Shown here: one piece after another, positions 31,791 to 41,617 of the stretch
Numbering within the stretch: position 1 is the first letter of the stretch
Layout of the letters: each line of letters opens with the position of its first letter
Assembly: GCA_964580235.1 (NCBI GenBank)
Contig: CAZOJY010000013.1
Coordinates: 1-45,329 of the forward strand
Length of the DNA stretch: 45,329 bases
Direction: 5' to 3'
Source of the DNA: G020348385 sp964580235
GTDB lineage: Bacteria > Acidobacteriota > Aminicenantia > Aminicenantales > Aminicenantaceae
The notes under the pieces: generated by a model
Databases searched by the model: none
What the model was told of the DNA's origin: nothing
The model's input: the letters and a program-made list of their open reading frames with translations, nothing else
Program-made: the position numbers and the translations under genes

Positions 31791-33761
31791 ATGGATAAAT
31801 TGCGAAAAAAGATTAGCGTGTTCCCCCAAATTTTTTTGATAGGTTTTCTCCTGCTTTGTGCCCGATCTTTTCCGCAGCCGGAGAATCTTGAAATCTTCCA
31901 GACCGATAATAGAATTCGGATAGATGGCAACCTGGACGACTGGGAAGGAATAGCAGAGATTCCAATCAACCTTAGCACAACTAACGGCAAAATTGCACCC
32001 TCCAAGGATTTGACCGTAACGGCCAAGTTTACATACGACGCCAAAAACTTCTATGCGGCCGTTAGAGCCAACGACGACACGTTCGAATTTCTCAACAGAA
32101 GCTGGCGATACGGAGATGGCTTTTTCTTGACCTTTCTCGATCCTACCCGGGGAAACGAGAGCGAAAGTTTTTATTCTTTTGGGATATCACTTGTCGAGAA
32201 AAATCCAGTCAAGTCACTTATTAATAAGGATGGGACTTATTTCCCCGGGATCGATGTCCGGGATATGGATCTGCAGATCGTTCCCGATGAGAAAAAGGGC
32301 ATTATCACCTACGAATTGTCCATTCCATTTAAAATCCTGGTTCCCTTCCGGCCTTTTATGCAGGAGAAGTGGGGGATCAATCTCACCTATGCGGACCGAG
32401 ATCAGGGGGAGCGAAAGCTTGTGCAACTTTATCCTGATCCCGGTTATGATTCTGAAATGTCTAGCAAAAGGAAAGGCGCGATTTTTCAGTTTGTGAATCA
32501 CGTTCCGGAAAGGCCTGAGATTCAGATGCTAATCAATTCATCACATTTTTATGGCGACAGCGAAAAAACCATCACCCTTGCTGTTCATTCTCCAGAAGAC
32601 AAAACGGGTTGGCAGTTTCGGACCTTCCTGTTGGGTCCTGGAGCAAGAAATATCCAGCAGAAACAGGAATTTTCGTTCAAAAAGGGGATGAACTTGCTGC
32701 GTTTCCGACTGAAGGAGCAGGAATTTGAAACCGGTGCGTACGATCTGAGTGTGGGAGTGATCGATGAGAAACGTTCCCTCCGATTCAAAGAGGACACCAG
32801 ATTTTTTGCCGTCAACAGGGCGGAACTCGAGGAATATCGGGCAAAGTTCGAGGAGGCAAAAAAAGGGAAGCTTTTTGCCGACGATGAAAAATTCCGCAAC
32901 AGCCTGCCTAATTTGGAAGCCCGGTTTGATTGGATCCAGAAGTATATGGAAAAGGCCCCTCCTCATATCGGGATCGCGTCGATCGGCGAATGGATGGACG
33001 AAGTCAAAACCTTGACCGAAAGTGTCGAGAACGGGAAACCTGCTTTTTTCCCGCTGGGATCGGTCGGAAGGTATGCCCACAGGTCGGAAATCGACGGAAC
33101 CCTCCAGCCCTATTCGATTTACATCCCGAGAGATTACGATGAAGAAGTCCCGGTAGCTCTGTTCGTCGCTCTTCATGGAAGCGGTGTGGATGAGGTGAGC
33201 TATGCCCTGAATATGGCAAAACTCATCAGTTCTGCACGGATGCAACTCCAAGTCCCGAAAATGATTATGATTGCCCCACAGGCCAGGGGTCTCTCTGACT
33301 GGTATCTCGGCAGTTCGGGAGAGGAGGTCATCGAATCTATCAACCACGTCAAATCCCTATACAACATAGACGAGAAACATATCATCCTCCAGGGCTTTTC
33401 CATGGGGGGATATGGGGCCTGGCGGCTGTCGCTTCTTTATCCGGGCCTATTCAAGGCTGTTATCATTTTGTCAGGGGCGACATCGCCTCCGTCTGTTTTG
33501 AAGGGCGAAAAAATCATCGATTTGTTCGACAAAGCCAAAGATAAAAAATTGAATTATTTCATTGTGCACGGAGCCAAAGATGACGCTGTTCCTGTCGAAA
33601 ATGCAAGAGAAGCTGTCCAGAAACTCAAAGAGCTGGGAATCCCACATGAATACATTGAGGTAAAAAATGCCTATCATACCGGGTACAACAAATGGGCCGA
33701 GATATTCAAGTGGCTAAAAAACCTCATCAACCAGTACAAAAGAATTATTAGATTACCATAA
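31791..33761 (+). CDS. CBM9-like domain fused to an alpha/beta-hydrolase esterase
   Basis: The protein has 656 residues with a signal peptide (about 1-30). A CBM9-like beta-sandwich begins near 40 with RIDGNLDDWEGIAEIP. A linker/helical region follows, and the alpha/beta hydrolase covers about 440-650. Triad: S537 (GFSMGGYG), D597 (HGAKDDAVPV) and H629 (NAYHTGYN). The hydrolase resembles feruloyl/acetyl-esterase and LpqC-like enzymes, so deacylation of a polymer, perhaps carbohydrate, is likely. ATGs at 31776 and 31785 are also in frame; AAGGA at 31779-31783 is correctly spaced only for 31791. It overlaps the convergent gene by 9 bp. Confidence 0.82.
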   Translation: MDKLRKKISVFPQIFLIGFLLLCARSFPQPENLEIFQTDNRIRIDGNLDDWEGIAEIPINLSTTNGKIAPSKDLTVTAKFTYDAKNFYAAVRANDDTFEFLNRSWRYGDGFFLTFLDPTRGNESESFYSFGISLVEKNPVKSLINKDGTYFPGIDVRDMDLQIVPDEKKGIITYELSIPFKILVPFRPFMQEKWGINLTYADRDQGERKLVQLYPDPGYDSEMSSKRKGAIFQFVNHVPERPEIQMLINSSHFYGDSEKTITLAVHSPEDKTGWQFRTFLLGPGARNIQQKQEFSFKKGMNLLRFRLKEQEFETGAYDLSVGVIDEKRSLRFKEDTRFFAVNRAELEEYRAKFEEAKKGKLFADDEKFRNSLPNLEARFDWIQKYMEKAPPHIGIASIGEWMDEVKTLTESVENGKPAFFPLGSVGRYAHRSEIDGTLQPYSIYIPRDYDEEVPVALFVALHGSGVDEVSYALNMAKLISSARMQLQVPKMIMIAPQARGLSDWYLGSSGEEVIESINHVKSLYNIDEKHIILQGFSMGGYGAWRLSLLYPGLFKAVIILSGATSPPSVLKGEKIIDLFDKAKDKKLNYFIVHGAKDDAVPVENAREAVQKLKELGIPHEYIEVKNAYHTGYNKWAEIFKWLKNLINQYKRIIRLP

Positions 33762-34538
33762 TCCAGGGATGAGACGATACCGGACCCGTTGGGCATATTC
33801 CTTGTAGCCGGGAAGTTCCTCCTGGAGGGTTTTGTCCTCGAGGGCTGCCCGGATGAAAAAAAGTATCACGATGATAAAGGCTGGTATAAGCGTATACAGG
33901 GAACCGAGGGAAACGGGGAAGCAGATCATGATCAGGATGATGCCCACATACATCGGGTGGCGGACGTATTTGTAAGGGCCGGTCGTGCACACGGTGTGTC
34001 CGCGATCCTCTTGGATACGGACAACATCGGAGAGAAAGGCGTTTTCTTTCATGGCCCAGAATGCCATCCAAAATCCCGGCATATAGCCGATAAAAGCGAG
34101 TATTTTTGCGGTTAAAGAAACGTTCGACCACTGGAAACGGACAGCATCCAGACCGGGAAGGATCAGCAAAACGAGAAGGAAAGTCGAATAAAAGAGCCTG
34201 AATATTTTGTCCCAGCTTTTGACATCTTTTTTCTTCTTCATGCGCTCTTTGAGAAGGCCGGGCGCCTTTTTTTTCATCCAGAATATCGCGGCCGTAACAG
34301 CTATTCCATAAAGAATGATAAACAGCCAGGCTTCGGCCCATCTGAGAGTCCCTGCGGGGACAAAAATGGCCGCTAAGCCGAAAAGTGTGGTGAAAATGGT
34401 CCGCAGAATGACCGTCAGTTTGGATGGCGTTTTGGCGTTTTCCACTTTCAAATCCTTTTGTGCCGCTATAGCATATACCAGCATCATGTTGATAACAAGG
34501 TGGATTTGTGATAAGCATTCTACGGGAGAAATAGTCAT
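33753..34538 (-). CDS. Isoprenylcysteine carboxyl methyltransferase-like membrane protein
   Basis: The 261-residue protein has about five or six membrane helices. The C-terminal part carries the ICMT/PEMT signature: GPYKYVRHPMYVGIILI, then ALEDKTLQEELPGYKEYAQRV, which bind S-adenosylmethionine in the family. The true substrate in bacteria is unknown; small lipids or isoprenoids are candidates. The start at 34538 has a TGGAGA site 4 nt away, but its CATG is shared with the start of the serine dehydratase gene. Alternative starts are 34574 and 34487/34484. Confidence 0.82.
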   Translation of the reverse strand: MTISPVECLSQIHLVINMMLVYAIAAQKDLKVENAKTPSKLTVILRTIFTTLFGLAAIFVPAGTLRWAEAWLFIILYGIAVTAAIFWMKKKAPGLLKERMKKKKDVKSWDKIFRLFYSTFLLVLLILPGLDAVRFQWSNVSLTAKILAFIGYMPGFWMAFWAMKENAFLSDVVRIQEDRGHTVCTTGPYKYVRHPMYVGIILIMICFPVSLGSLYTLIPAFIIVILFFIRAALEDKTLQEELPGYKEYAQRVRYRLIPGLW

Positions 34539-36090
34539 GGAATCTCCAAACTTGACATTCATCAGTATTTTCAACGATGTTCTTGGTCCGGTGATGAGGG
34601 GGCAGTCGAGCTCTCACACGGCTGGTTCCTATTATATCGGAAAACTCCTCCAAGAACTTTTGGGGGAAAAACCGTCTGAGGCCGTATTCACATTTGCCCC
34701 TGGCGGATCGTATGCCCGTGTTTTCCATGCTCAGGAATCAGACCTGGCTTTTGCTTCAGGCCTGATGGGATGGCCTATCACGGATGATAGATTCGCTAAA
34801 GCCCTTGAAATCGCTGAGGATCAAAATCTCCTCCTGCGTTTTTTGGTATCTTCCTTCCCGGAGGCCGACCATCCCAACAGCGTCAAGATTGTGCTCCGGT
34901 CGAAGAAAGGAAAAAGCTTAGCTGCTGTGGCCAAGTCCATCGGCGGGGGATCTGTCAAAATCAACCGGTTGAATGATTGGGACGTTGATCTGGACGGGAA
35001 AAATCATATGATTCTCGTGCCCTGCAGGGAATCGAAAATTCCGGATCTCCAAGCCCTCATGGAGAAGATCTCGCCGAAAATGGTCATCCAGAAAAAGGGC
35101 AATCAAGCCCTATTGAATGTCACGCTCAAATCTCGAATTGACCCGGTCTTGCGCTCAAATCTCGAATCTTTTTCTTTGGCAGGAGAGGTGTGGTTGTCTT
35201 CTCCGTTCGTCTTTCCTAAAAACGGTGGGCCTATTTTTTCCTCAGCGGAAGAGATCAGCCGGATTGCCGAAGAGAAAGACCTGCCGCTGGGGAAAATCGC
35301 CCTTCGATACGAAGCCGCCTTGCTCGGGCTTTCTGAGGAAGATTGTCTTGACGAGATGAAAAAAAGGTGGAGGATCATGCAGGATTCGATCAAAGCCGGT
35401 TTTCAAGATCAACAGGTGAACATGCAGCTTCTGGAGCCCAGTGCTTTTCAGATCGACCAGGCCATAAAAAGGAAAACCGTGGCGATAGGCGGACCCCATG
35501 CCGCAGCGGCTGCCAGGGCAATGGCCGTGATGCACACGGCCAACAGCATGGGAGTCGTGTGCGCTGCTCCGACCGGCGGCGCTGCGGGAGTCCTGCCTGG
35601 TGTGATATCGACCCTCATCGAAGAAAAAGAGCTGGACGAAACCAAGGCTGCCCTTGCCTTGTTTGCCGCCGGTGCCGTCGGCCTGATCCTGGCATTCAGG
35701 GCCACTTTTGCTGCAGAGATAGCCGGCTGCCAGGTCGAGATCGGCGCCGCGGGAGCCATGGGAGCAGCGGCCGTGATCGATGCCGCCGGAGGACACGCTG
35801 ATCAGGCTCTCGATGCCGCAGCCGTTTCCTTTCAGAACACCATGGGTTCTGTTTGCGATCTGGTCCAGGGGATATGTGAAATTCCCTGCCACACCAGAAA
35901 TGCTGTGGCCGCATCCAACGCGTTTGTCTGCGCGGATCTTGTCCTGGGCGGTTACCAAAACCCCATTCCTCTGGATGAGACAGTCGATGCTGTATTCTCT
36001 TCCGGAAAGATGCTGCCTGCCGAACTTCGCTGCACATCTCTCGGGGGTTTAGCCGTTGCGCCCTCAGCGCTCCATTTGAAAAAAAACTAA
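34537..36090 (+). CDS. sdaA: L-serine ammonia-lyase, iron-sulfur-dependent, single chain
   Basis: The 517-residue cytoplasmic enzyme turns L-serine into pyruvate and ammonia. The N-terminal beta domain begins VLGPVMRGQSSSHTAG. The alpha domain has CAAPTGGAAGVLPG (342-355), and cysteines C398, C440 and C451 with 42 and 11 spacing, as in the Legionella enzyme's 4Fe-4S ligands. A further C499 (LRCTSLGG) is conserved. The frame is open from 34315, but the ATG at 34537 has a GGGAGA site and begins the family N-terminus. It is head-to-head with the methyltransferase-like gene. It fits amino-acid fermentation. Confidence 0.94.
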   Translation: MESPNLTFISIFNDVLGPVMRGQSSSHTAGSYYIGKLLQELLGEKPSEAVFTFAPGGSYARVFHAQESDLAFASGLMGWPITDDRFAKALEIAEDQNLLLRFLVSSFPEADHPNSVKIVLRSKKGKSLAAVAKSIGGGSVKINRLNDWDVDLDGKNHMILVPCRESKIPDLQALMEKISPKMVIQKKGNQALLNVTLKSRIDPVLRSNLESFSLAGEVWLSSPFVFPKNGGPIFSSAEEISRIAEEKDLPLGKIALRYEAALLGLSEEDCLDEMKKRWRIMQDSIKAGFQDQQVNMQLLEPSAFQIDQAIKRKTVAIGGPHAAAAARAMAVMHTANSMGVVCAAPTGGAAGVLPGVISTLIEEKELDETKAALALFAAGAVGLILAFRATFAAEIAGCQVEIGAAGAMGAAAVIDAAGGHADQALDAAAVSFQNTMGSVCDLVQGICEIPCHTRNAVAASNAFVCADLVLGGYQNPIPLDETVDAVFSSGKMLPAELRCTSLGGLAVAPSALHLKKN

Positions 36091-36141
36091 AAGCATGAGA
36101 CGACATATTTTTCTGAGTACTAGGGAATAGGGAGGCTTGAA

Positions 36142-38745
36142 ATGAGAGTGAAAACCTCTCCACTTTTTATCGTTGCTTCATTAGTTGTTCTTTTAAGCGT
36201 TTCCCCAGTTTTTTCTGAGAGCATCCCCGATCCGGAGACTTTTTTCGGGCACAAGCCCGGCACGGATTTTAAGCTGATCAGATGGGAAAAAATCCATGAA
36301 TATTTCCAAATCCTGGGGAATACTTCTGACAGGGTTATCGTGCAGGAGCTGGGAAAAACGACCATGGGAAATCCCTTTATTCTGGCTGTGATTTCCTCTC
36401 CAAAAAATTTGTCCCAGCTTGAAAAGTATAAGGAAATCGCCGGGAAACTGGCCAAAGGCAGGATTTCCGAAGAAGAAGCCCGACGTCTGGCAGAAGAAGG
36501 AAAGACTATTGCTCTTGTCACGTGCAGCATGCATGCCTCGGAGTGCGGACCGACACAGATGTCCCCGGAGTTGGGATACATGCTGGCTGCAGACAACTCT
36601 CTTCAAATACAAAAAATTTTGGATGATGTGATATTGCTGCTTGTGCCCAGTTGGAATCCGGATGGCAACATCCTGACTACAGATTGGTACCGGCAGAATG
36701 TCGGGACGGCCTATGAAATGGCGCCCATGCCCTGGCTGTACCACTATTATGCCGGCCATGACAATAACCGTGATGCCTTCATGCACAATTTGGTCGAAAC
36801 CAGATATGTGAATAACATCCTCTATCATGAATGGTTTCCACAGATCTTTATGGATATGCACCAAATGGGGAATTCAGCCGCCCGGTTGTTTCTCTCTCCA
36901 TTGTATGACCCCCGTCATCATTCCCTGGATCCTCTGCTGACCCGCGAGATAGAGCTGACAGGAGCTTACATGCGAACCGTGTTGGAAGAGCAGGGAAAAA
37001 TTGCGGTGATGCACTATGCCCTCTGGAATCACTGGCGGATGTCGGCGATCCACACCTGCGCCCTGTGGCATAATGTGGCGACCATTCTCTTCGAAGCGGC
37101 GTCCACTCCGATGGCAACACCTATCTTTCAGAGGCCCCAGGACCTTGATCCGCCTAATAGGGGAGGGCTTGGAACACAGGGCAATACCCAGACCATCAAT
37201 TACCCCAGTCCCTGGCCGGGCGGTTGGTGGAGGCTCCGAGATATCGTGGAATACGGCTACTGGTCTGCCATAGGCTTCCTGGAAACCGGGGCAAAACACA
37301 GGGATAAATATCTCATGAACATGTACCGAATGGCCAGAAACTCCGTTAACAAGGGGAAAAGCGAAACGCCTTATGCCTATGTCATCCCGCAAGTCCAAAA
37401 AGATCCCAACACCGCGGCTAAAATGGTCAACATCCTTATTGCCGGAGGGATTGAGGTCCATCAAGCGACAAAACCTTTCCGCACGCAAAACAGCGAATAT
37501 CCCGCCGGAACCTATGTGGCCCTGATGTCCCAGGCATACAGGCCCTATCTCATCGATCTCCTGGGCCCGCAAATCTACCCGGACCGGAGACAGTATGAGG
37601 GCGGCCCGCCTGAGCGTGCGTTTGACCTGACAGGCTGGACCCTACCCTACCAGATGGGAGTGGAGGCCATCAAGGTTGACATCCCGTTTGAAGCTCAACT
37701 GAAGTTGGTGCAGCAGGCAGATCCCCCCGCAGGGAAAGTCACGGGGACTGCGGAGAGCTATATCCTTGATCACAATGTTCTGGACAGCTACAGGGCCGTT
37801 AACCGGCTTTTGAAGGAAGGTGCCCGCGTGGCCTGGGCAACACGTCCATTCACGTCCGGCGGGAAAAGATACCCGGCTGGAGCCATCATCATTTCTGGCT
37901 CTGGAATCAAAACAAAGCTCCAGTCGTTTGCTGAAGAGTTCAATCTCCAAATTCAAGCCGGCAGCTCGCCCGATGAACTTTTGAAGCTCAAACCTCTCCG
38001 TTTGGGTCTCTACAAACCTTGGGTCGCCAATATGGACGAGGGCTGGACGCGCTGGATATTCGACAACTGGGAGTTCCCGTATACCACCCTTCATGATGCT
38101 GAGATCCGGAAAGGCCGTCTCAAACAAAAATACGATGTCATTATCCTGACGAATGTCTCCTCTTCGCGCATTCTCAACGGCCATGCGGAAGGAACGGTTC
38201 CCCTTCAATTTGCCGGGGGTATAGGCGTGCATGGATTATCTGCCCTGCTTCAGTTTGTAAGATCCGGTGGAACGTTGATCACCCTCAATGCCTCCTGTCA
38301 ACTGCCCGTAGATCACTTCAAAGTCCCGCTGCGGGATGTCTCCCGCAGTTTTCCGTCCACAGAATTTTTCTGCCCCAGTGCCATTCTTAAGGTCGACCTG
38401 AACAACACTCATCCTATCGGCTATGGCATGGGAAAAACCGCCAGTATCCTCTCTTATGGAAGCCCGGTCTTTGACTTTCTCGACGGGGAATCAAACGAGA
38501 AACAGGGATGGCTGACAGATATCAAAGTTGTGGCGCGCTATCCTAACAGCAATCCATTCATGAGCGGCCGTTTGATCGGGGACCATATTCTTCACAACAA
38601 ACCGGCACTGATTGAAGTCGGCTGTGGAAAGGGGAGGATTATCCTGTTTGGATTCCGGCCCCAAAACCGGGCTCAGACATATGGAACGTTTATGCTGTTT
38701 TTCAATTCTCTCTATTATGGTCCGGCGCTGGCAGCATCTGAGTAA
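36142..38745 (+). CDS. Secreted M14 family zinc carboxypeptidase, large form (copy 2)
   Basis: The protein has 867 residues with a signal peptide (about 1-26). Its layout is the same as the 15878-18406 protein. Zinc ligands are H131 and E134 (HASE) and H240 (MDMHQMG); WNPDG and DNNRD are kept. The C-terminal half again has a Rossmann-like stretch (DVIILTNVSSS, then GGTLITLNASC). Similarity is clear but moderate, so the two are old paralogues with probably different peptide preferences. GGGAGG precedes the ATG. The serine dehydratase gene ends 51 bp upstream. Confidence 0.92.
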   Translation: MRVKTSPLFIVASLVVLLSVSPVFSESIPDPETFFGHKPGTDFKLIRWEKIHEYFQILGNTSDRVIVQELGKTTMGNPFILAVISSPKNLSQLEKYKEIAGKLAKGRISEEEARRLAEEGKTIALVTCSMHASECGPTQMSPELGYMLAADNSLQIQKILDDVILLLVPSWNPDGNILTTDWYRQNVGTAYEMAPMPWLYHYYAGHDNNRDAFMHNLVETRYVNNILYHEWFPQIFMDMHQMGNSAARLFLSPLYDPRHHSLDPLLTREIELTGAYMRTVLEEQGKIAVMHYALWNHWRMSAIHTCALWHNVATILFEAASTPMATPIFQRPQDLDPPNRGGLGTQGNTQTINYPSPWPGGWWRLRDIVEYGYWSAIGFLETGAKHRDKYLMNMYRMARNSVNKGKSETPYAYVIPQVQKDPNTAAKMVNILIAGGIEVHQATKPFRTQNSEYPAGTYVALMSQAYRPYLIDLLGPQIYPDRRQYEGGPPERAFDLTGWTLPYQMGVEAIKVDIPFEAQLKLVQQADPPAGKVTGTAESYILDHNVLDSYRAVNRLLKEGARVAWATRPFTSGGKRYPAGAIIISGSGIKTKLQSFAEEFNLQIQAGSSPDELLKLKPLRLGLYKPWVANMDEGWTRWIFDNWEFPYTTLHDAEIRKGRLKQKYDVIILTNVSSSRILNGHAEGTVPLQFAGGIGVHGLSALLQFVRSGGTLITLNASCQLPVDHFKVPLRDVSRSFPSTEFFCPSAILKVDLNNTHPIGYGMGKTASILSYGSPVFDFLDGESNEKQGWLTDIKVVARYPNSNPFMSGRLIGDHILHNKPALIEVGCGKGRIILFGFRPQNRAQTYGTFMLFFNSLYYGPALAASE

Positions 38746-38858
38746 ACAAAACGGCCGTCACCCGTTGAGGCTTATGCTCTTTGAGCAGGGCCTTAAGGAG
38801 GGGAGTGGAGGATAAATTCTGGATTTGCATGATGTCATTGGGAAGGAGGTTAAAATCG

Positions 38859-41474
38859 ATGAAAGATAAAAGATTATTATTAGGCATGTTCCTGTCTCTT
38901 GTTCTAGGCAGTCATCTTTTTGTCGGAGCACAAGAGGCGAAAAGTCCGCTGCTGGATTCGTGGGAACAGCACATGAGGATGAAAAAAAGTTCCCTGTTTG
39001 GTCTCGAGTGGATCTCCCTGGGGCCGGTCATGAATTCGGCCAGAGTAGAGGCTGTCCAGTGTGATCCTTCCCGGCCCGGGACGTGGTATGTGGCTTTTGG
39101 CTCGGGCAACCTCTGGAAGACCATCAACCACGGTTTGACCTGGAAGCCGATCTTTGAAAACCAGTCAGCTCTTGGCATCGGCGACATTGCTCTGGCCCCG
39201 TCGAATCCGGACATCATCTGGGTCGGGACAGGCGAAAGCCTCAAAAAGCCGAGGAATTTTACGATGCCGGGAACGGGCGTGTTTCGGAGTGATGATGGCG
39301 GCAAGACTTGGCGGAACACAGGACTCCCCGATTCCTATCACATCGGGGAAGTGGCCGTTCACCCGCAGAATCCCGACGTCGTTTTTGTCGCGGTTCTGGG
39401 GCATTTCTGGTCCACCAACGAGAACCGGGGTTTGTACAGGACCGTGGATGGCGGAAAGACGTGGGAACATGTCCTTTATGTGAACGAGCGGACCGGAGCC
39501 AACGATGTCGTTATCGCGCCTTCCAATCCGGACGTCATTTATGTGTCGATGTGGGAGAACAATCCAGGTGTTTCCGGGCAGGAAAGCGGGGTTTACAGGA
39601 GCAGCGATGGAGGAGCGACCTGGAAAAGGCTGAGGGGCGGTTTGCCTGACGGGCCGCAAACGGGGCGGATTGGCCTGGCCGTGTCCTGGAGCAACCCGGA
39701 TAAGGTTTATGCCCTGGTGGATAACCTGAGTAAAAAAAACAGGCTTTATGCTGAAGTCTACCGGACGCTGGATGGAGGCCAGACCTGGATGAGGACCCAC
39801 AAGGATGAGCTCCACATCTTCTCCAGAATCGGGTGGTATTTCACCGACTGCTACGTGAATCCTCAGGATGATGATGAGATCTTCGGGCTGGGAGTGAGGG
39901 TGGCACACAGCACGGATGGCGGCAAGACCTTTGGATTGATCGGAGGGGATGTGTTCCATCTTTTTCCCAACCAGGCTGAAGTCCTGCATCTGGATCACTG
40001 CGAAATGTGGATCAATCCGGAAAATCCCAACCATCTGGCCTTGGGCAATGATGGCGGCTTATATATCAGCTACGATAAGGGGAAATCCTGGATGCATCAC
40101 AACAACATCCCTGCAGGTGAATTTTATGATGTTTCTGTCGACAATCAGGATCCGTATTTTGTGTACGGAGGAACGCAGGATGATTCTTCTGTTTACGGGC
40201 CGGCCAGGGAGTGGAATCCCAAATACCAGGATGAGTGGCAGTACGTCTGGCTCGATGCCTGGGCGGGAGGAGATGGCTGTTACACCATGGCCGACCCGTT
40301 GGATCCGAACATCGTGTACACGTCGAGCCAGGAGGGGGGAATATTCCGGAAGGACATGAAGGCCGACCGTTCTGTTGGGATACGGCCCCGGCTGCCAGAG
40401 GGGCACAAAGGAAAGCTGAACTACAATTTTATTGCTCCGTACATTATTTCCCAGCACAACCCGTTGACGCTGTATCATGCCGGCAACTATATCTTTAAGA
40501 GTCTGAATAGAGGGGATTCCTGGAAGTTGATCAGTCCAGATCTGTCCCAGTCGGCATTCGAGGGGAAAAATTCGGTAGCCGCCGGCGCTATTGCAGAGTC
40601 TCCTCTGGAACCGGGCGTTCTGTTTGTCGGAACGGATAAGGGAGCTTTTTGGGTAACACGGGATGATGGGCGAAATTGGATGGAGTATTCCGAGGGATTG
40701 ACGGATGGTTATATCCGGAGCATCTGTCCGTCGCGGTTCAGCACCTCCCGGGTGTATGTTGCTGTTACAGGGATCAATTATGATGACCTGGGAAATCACT
40801 TGTATGTCTCGGAAGACTATGGGAAAACCTGGCGATCGATCGTTGCGAACCTTCCCGATGAGGTTGCCTATGTTATCCTTGAGGATCCGGTCAATGAAAA
40901 TATCCTGTATGCAGGCCTCTATAGGGGAGTTTACATCACTGTGGATCGAGGAAAGAATTGGTCTCTTTTGGGCCCCAAGATGGCGGCTGCGGCTGTTTCC
41001 GATCTTGTCATGCAGGAGAGAGAGATGGACCTTGTGGTTGGAACCCATGGGAGAGGGATATACAAAATGAATATCCGGCCGATCCAGGAGGCTTTTAAAA
41101 ATGGTATCCCTCAGGCCAACCTTCTTTTTGATCCACCGATTACCCGATTGCCGTGGATAAACGACAGCCATCGGGATCCCAGGATGAGAACGGCTGAGAA
41201 GGTCCCGATCACTTTTTATCTGATGAATGAGGGGAACGTTGAGTTGCGGATTGTCGATGATAAAGGAAAGATGATCTGGACAAAGACGTTAAAAGGCAAA
41301 AAGGGTTTCAACCAATTCAGGTGGGATCTTGTTATCAAACGAGCGGACAGTCCGGAACCGTATTTTACAAATTATCTGGAATTTGCTCCGGCAGGGAAGT
41401 ATGTGATCCAAATTGTAGGGGGAGGAATCAAACTAAAAAGCATCCTCACCATCATTTCCCGCTCTTCCTCTTAA
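38859..41474 (+). CDS. Secreted BNR/Asp-box repeat beta-propeller protein
   Basis: The protein has 871 residues with a signal peptide (1-24, ending VGAQEA). At least ten Asp-box-like motifs (for example RSDDGGKTW, RTVDGGKTW, RSSDGGATW, VSEDYGKTW) form one or two beta-propellers, as in GH74/sortilin-type proteins. Residues about 755-871 form a beta-sandwich (VELRIVDDKGKMIW) like FlgD-type domains. No hydrolase catalytic pair is evident, so binding or an unknown activity is likely. The frame is open from 38781; the ATG at 38859 has GGAAGGAGG upstream. Its stop codon lies at the edge of the nested palindrome. Confidence 0.88.
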   Translation: MKDKRLLLGMFLSLVLGSHLFVGAQEAKSPLLDSWEQHMRMKKSSLFGLEWISLGPVMNSARVEAVQCDPSRPGTWYVAFGSGNLWKTINHGLTWKPIFENQSALGIGDIALAPSNPDIIWVGTGESLKKPRNFTMPGTGVFRSDDGGKTWRNTGLPDSYHIGEVAVHPQNPDVVFVAVLGHFWSTNENRGLYRTVDGGKTWEHVLYVNERTGANDVVIAPSNPDVIYVSMWENNPGVSGQESGVYRSSDGGATWKRLRGGLPDGPQTGRIGLAVSWSNPDKVYALVDNLSKKNRLYAEVYRTLDGGQTWMRTHKDELHIFSRIGWYFTDCYVNPQDDDEIFGLGVRVAHSTDGGKTFGLIGGDVFHLFPNQAEVLHLDHCEMWINPENPNHLALGNDGGLYISYDKGKSWMHHNNIPAGEFYDVSVDNQDPYFVYGGTQDDSSVYGPAREWNPKYQDEWQYVWLDAWAGGDGCYTMADPLDPNIVYTSSQEGGIFRKDMKADRSVGIRPRLPEGHKGKLNYNFIAPYIISQHNPLTLYHAGNYIFKSLNRGDSWKLISPDLSQSAFEGKNSVAAGAIAESPLEPGVLFVGTDKGAFWVTRDDGRNWMEYSEGLTDGYIRSICPSRFSTSRVYVAVTGINYDDLGNHLYVSEDYGKTWRSIVANLPDEVAYVILEDPVNENILYAGLYRGVYITVDRGKNWSLLGPKMAAAAVSDLVMQEREMDLVVGTHGRGIYKMNIRPIQEAFKNGIPQANLLFDPPITRLPWINDSHRDPRMRTAEKVPITFYLMNEGNVELRIVDDKGKMIWTKTLKGKKGFNQFRWDLVIKRADSPEPYFTNYLEFAPAGKYVIQIVGGGIKLKSILTIISRSSS

Positions 41475-41617
41475 ATTAAATTGGGGACAGGAAATGTTTT
41501 CACCTATTTTTTAATAATCAGAAATTCGGTGACACGTTACCGATTTTGAAACAAATCAGTACATGTCCCCAATTTCTTATAAAAAATAGGTGAAAACATT
41601 TCCTGTCCCCAATTTAA
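41471..41617. repeat. Nested palindromic element (family A outside, family B inside)
   Basis: Outer 36-bp arms 41478-41513 and 41580-41615 are perfect complements of family A. Inside, 41521-41576 is an imperfect inverted repeat with the family B words GACACGTTACCGATTTTGA and AAATC-AGT-ACATGTCCCC. TAA stops of both flanking convergent genes (41472-41474 and 41616-41614) lie in its TTAAATT ends. It could act as a two-way terminator. Confidence 0.85.
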
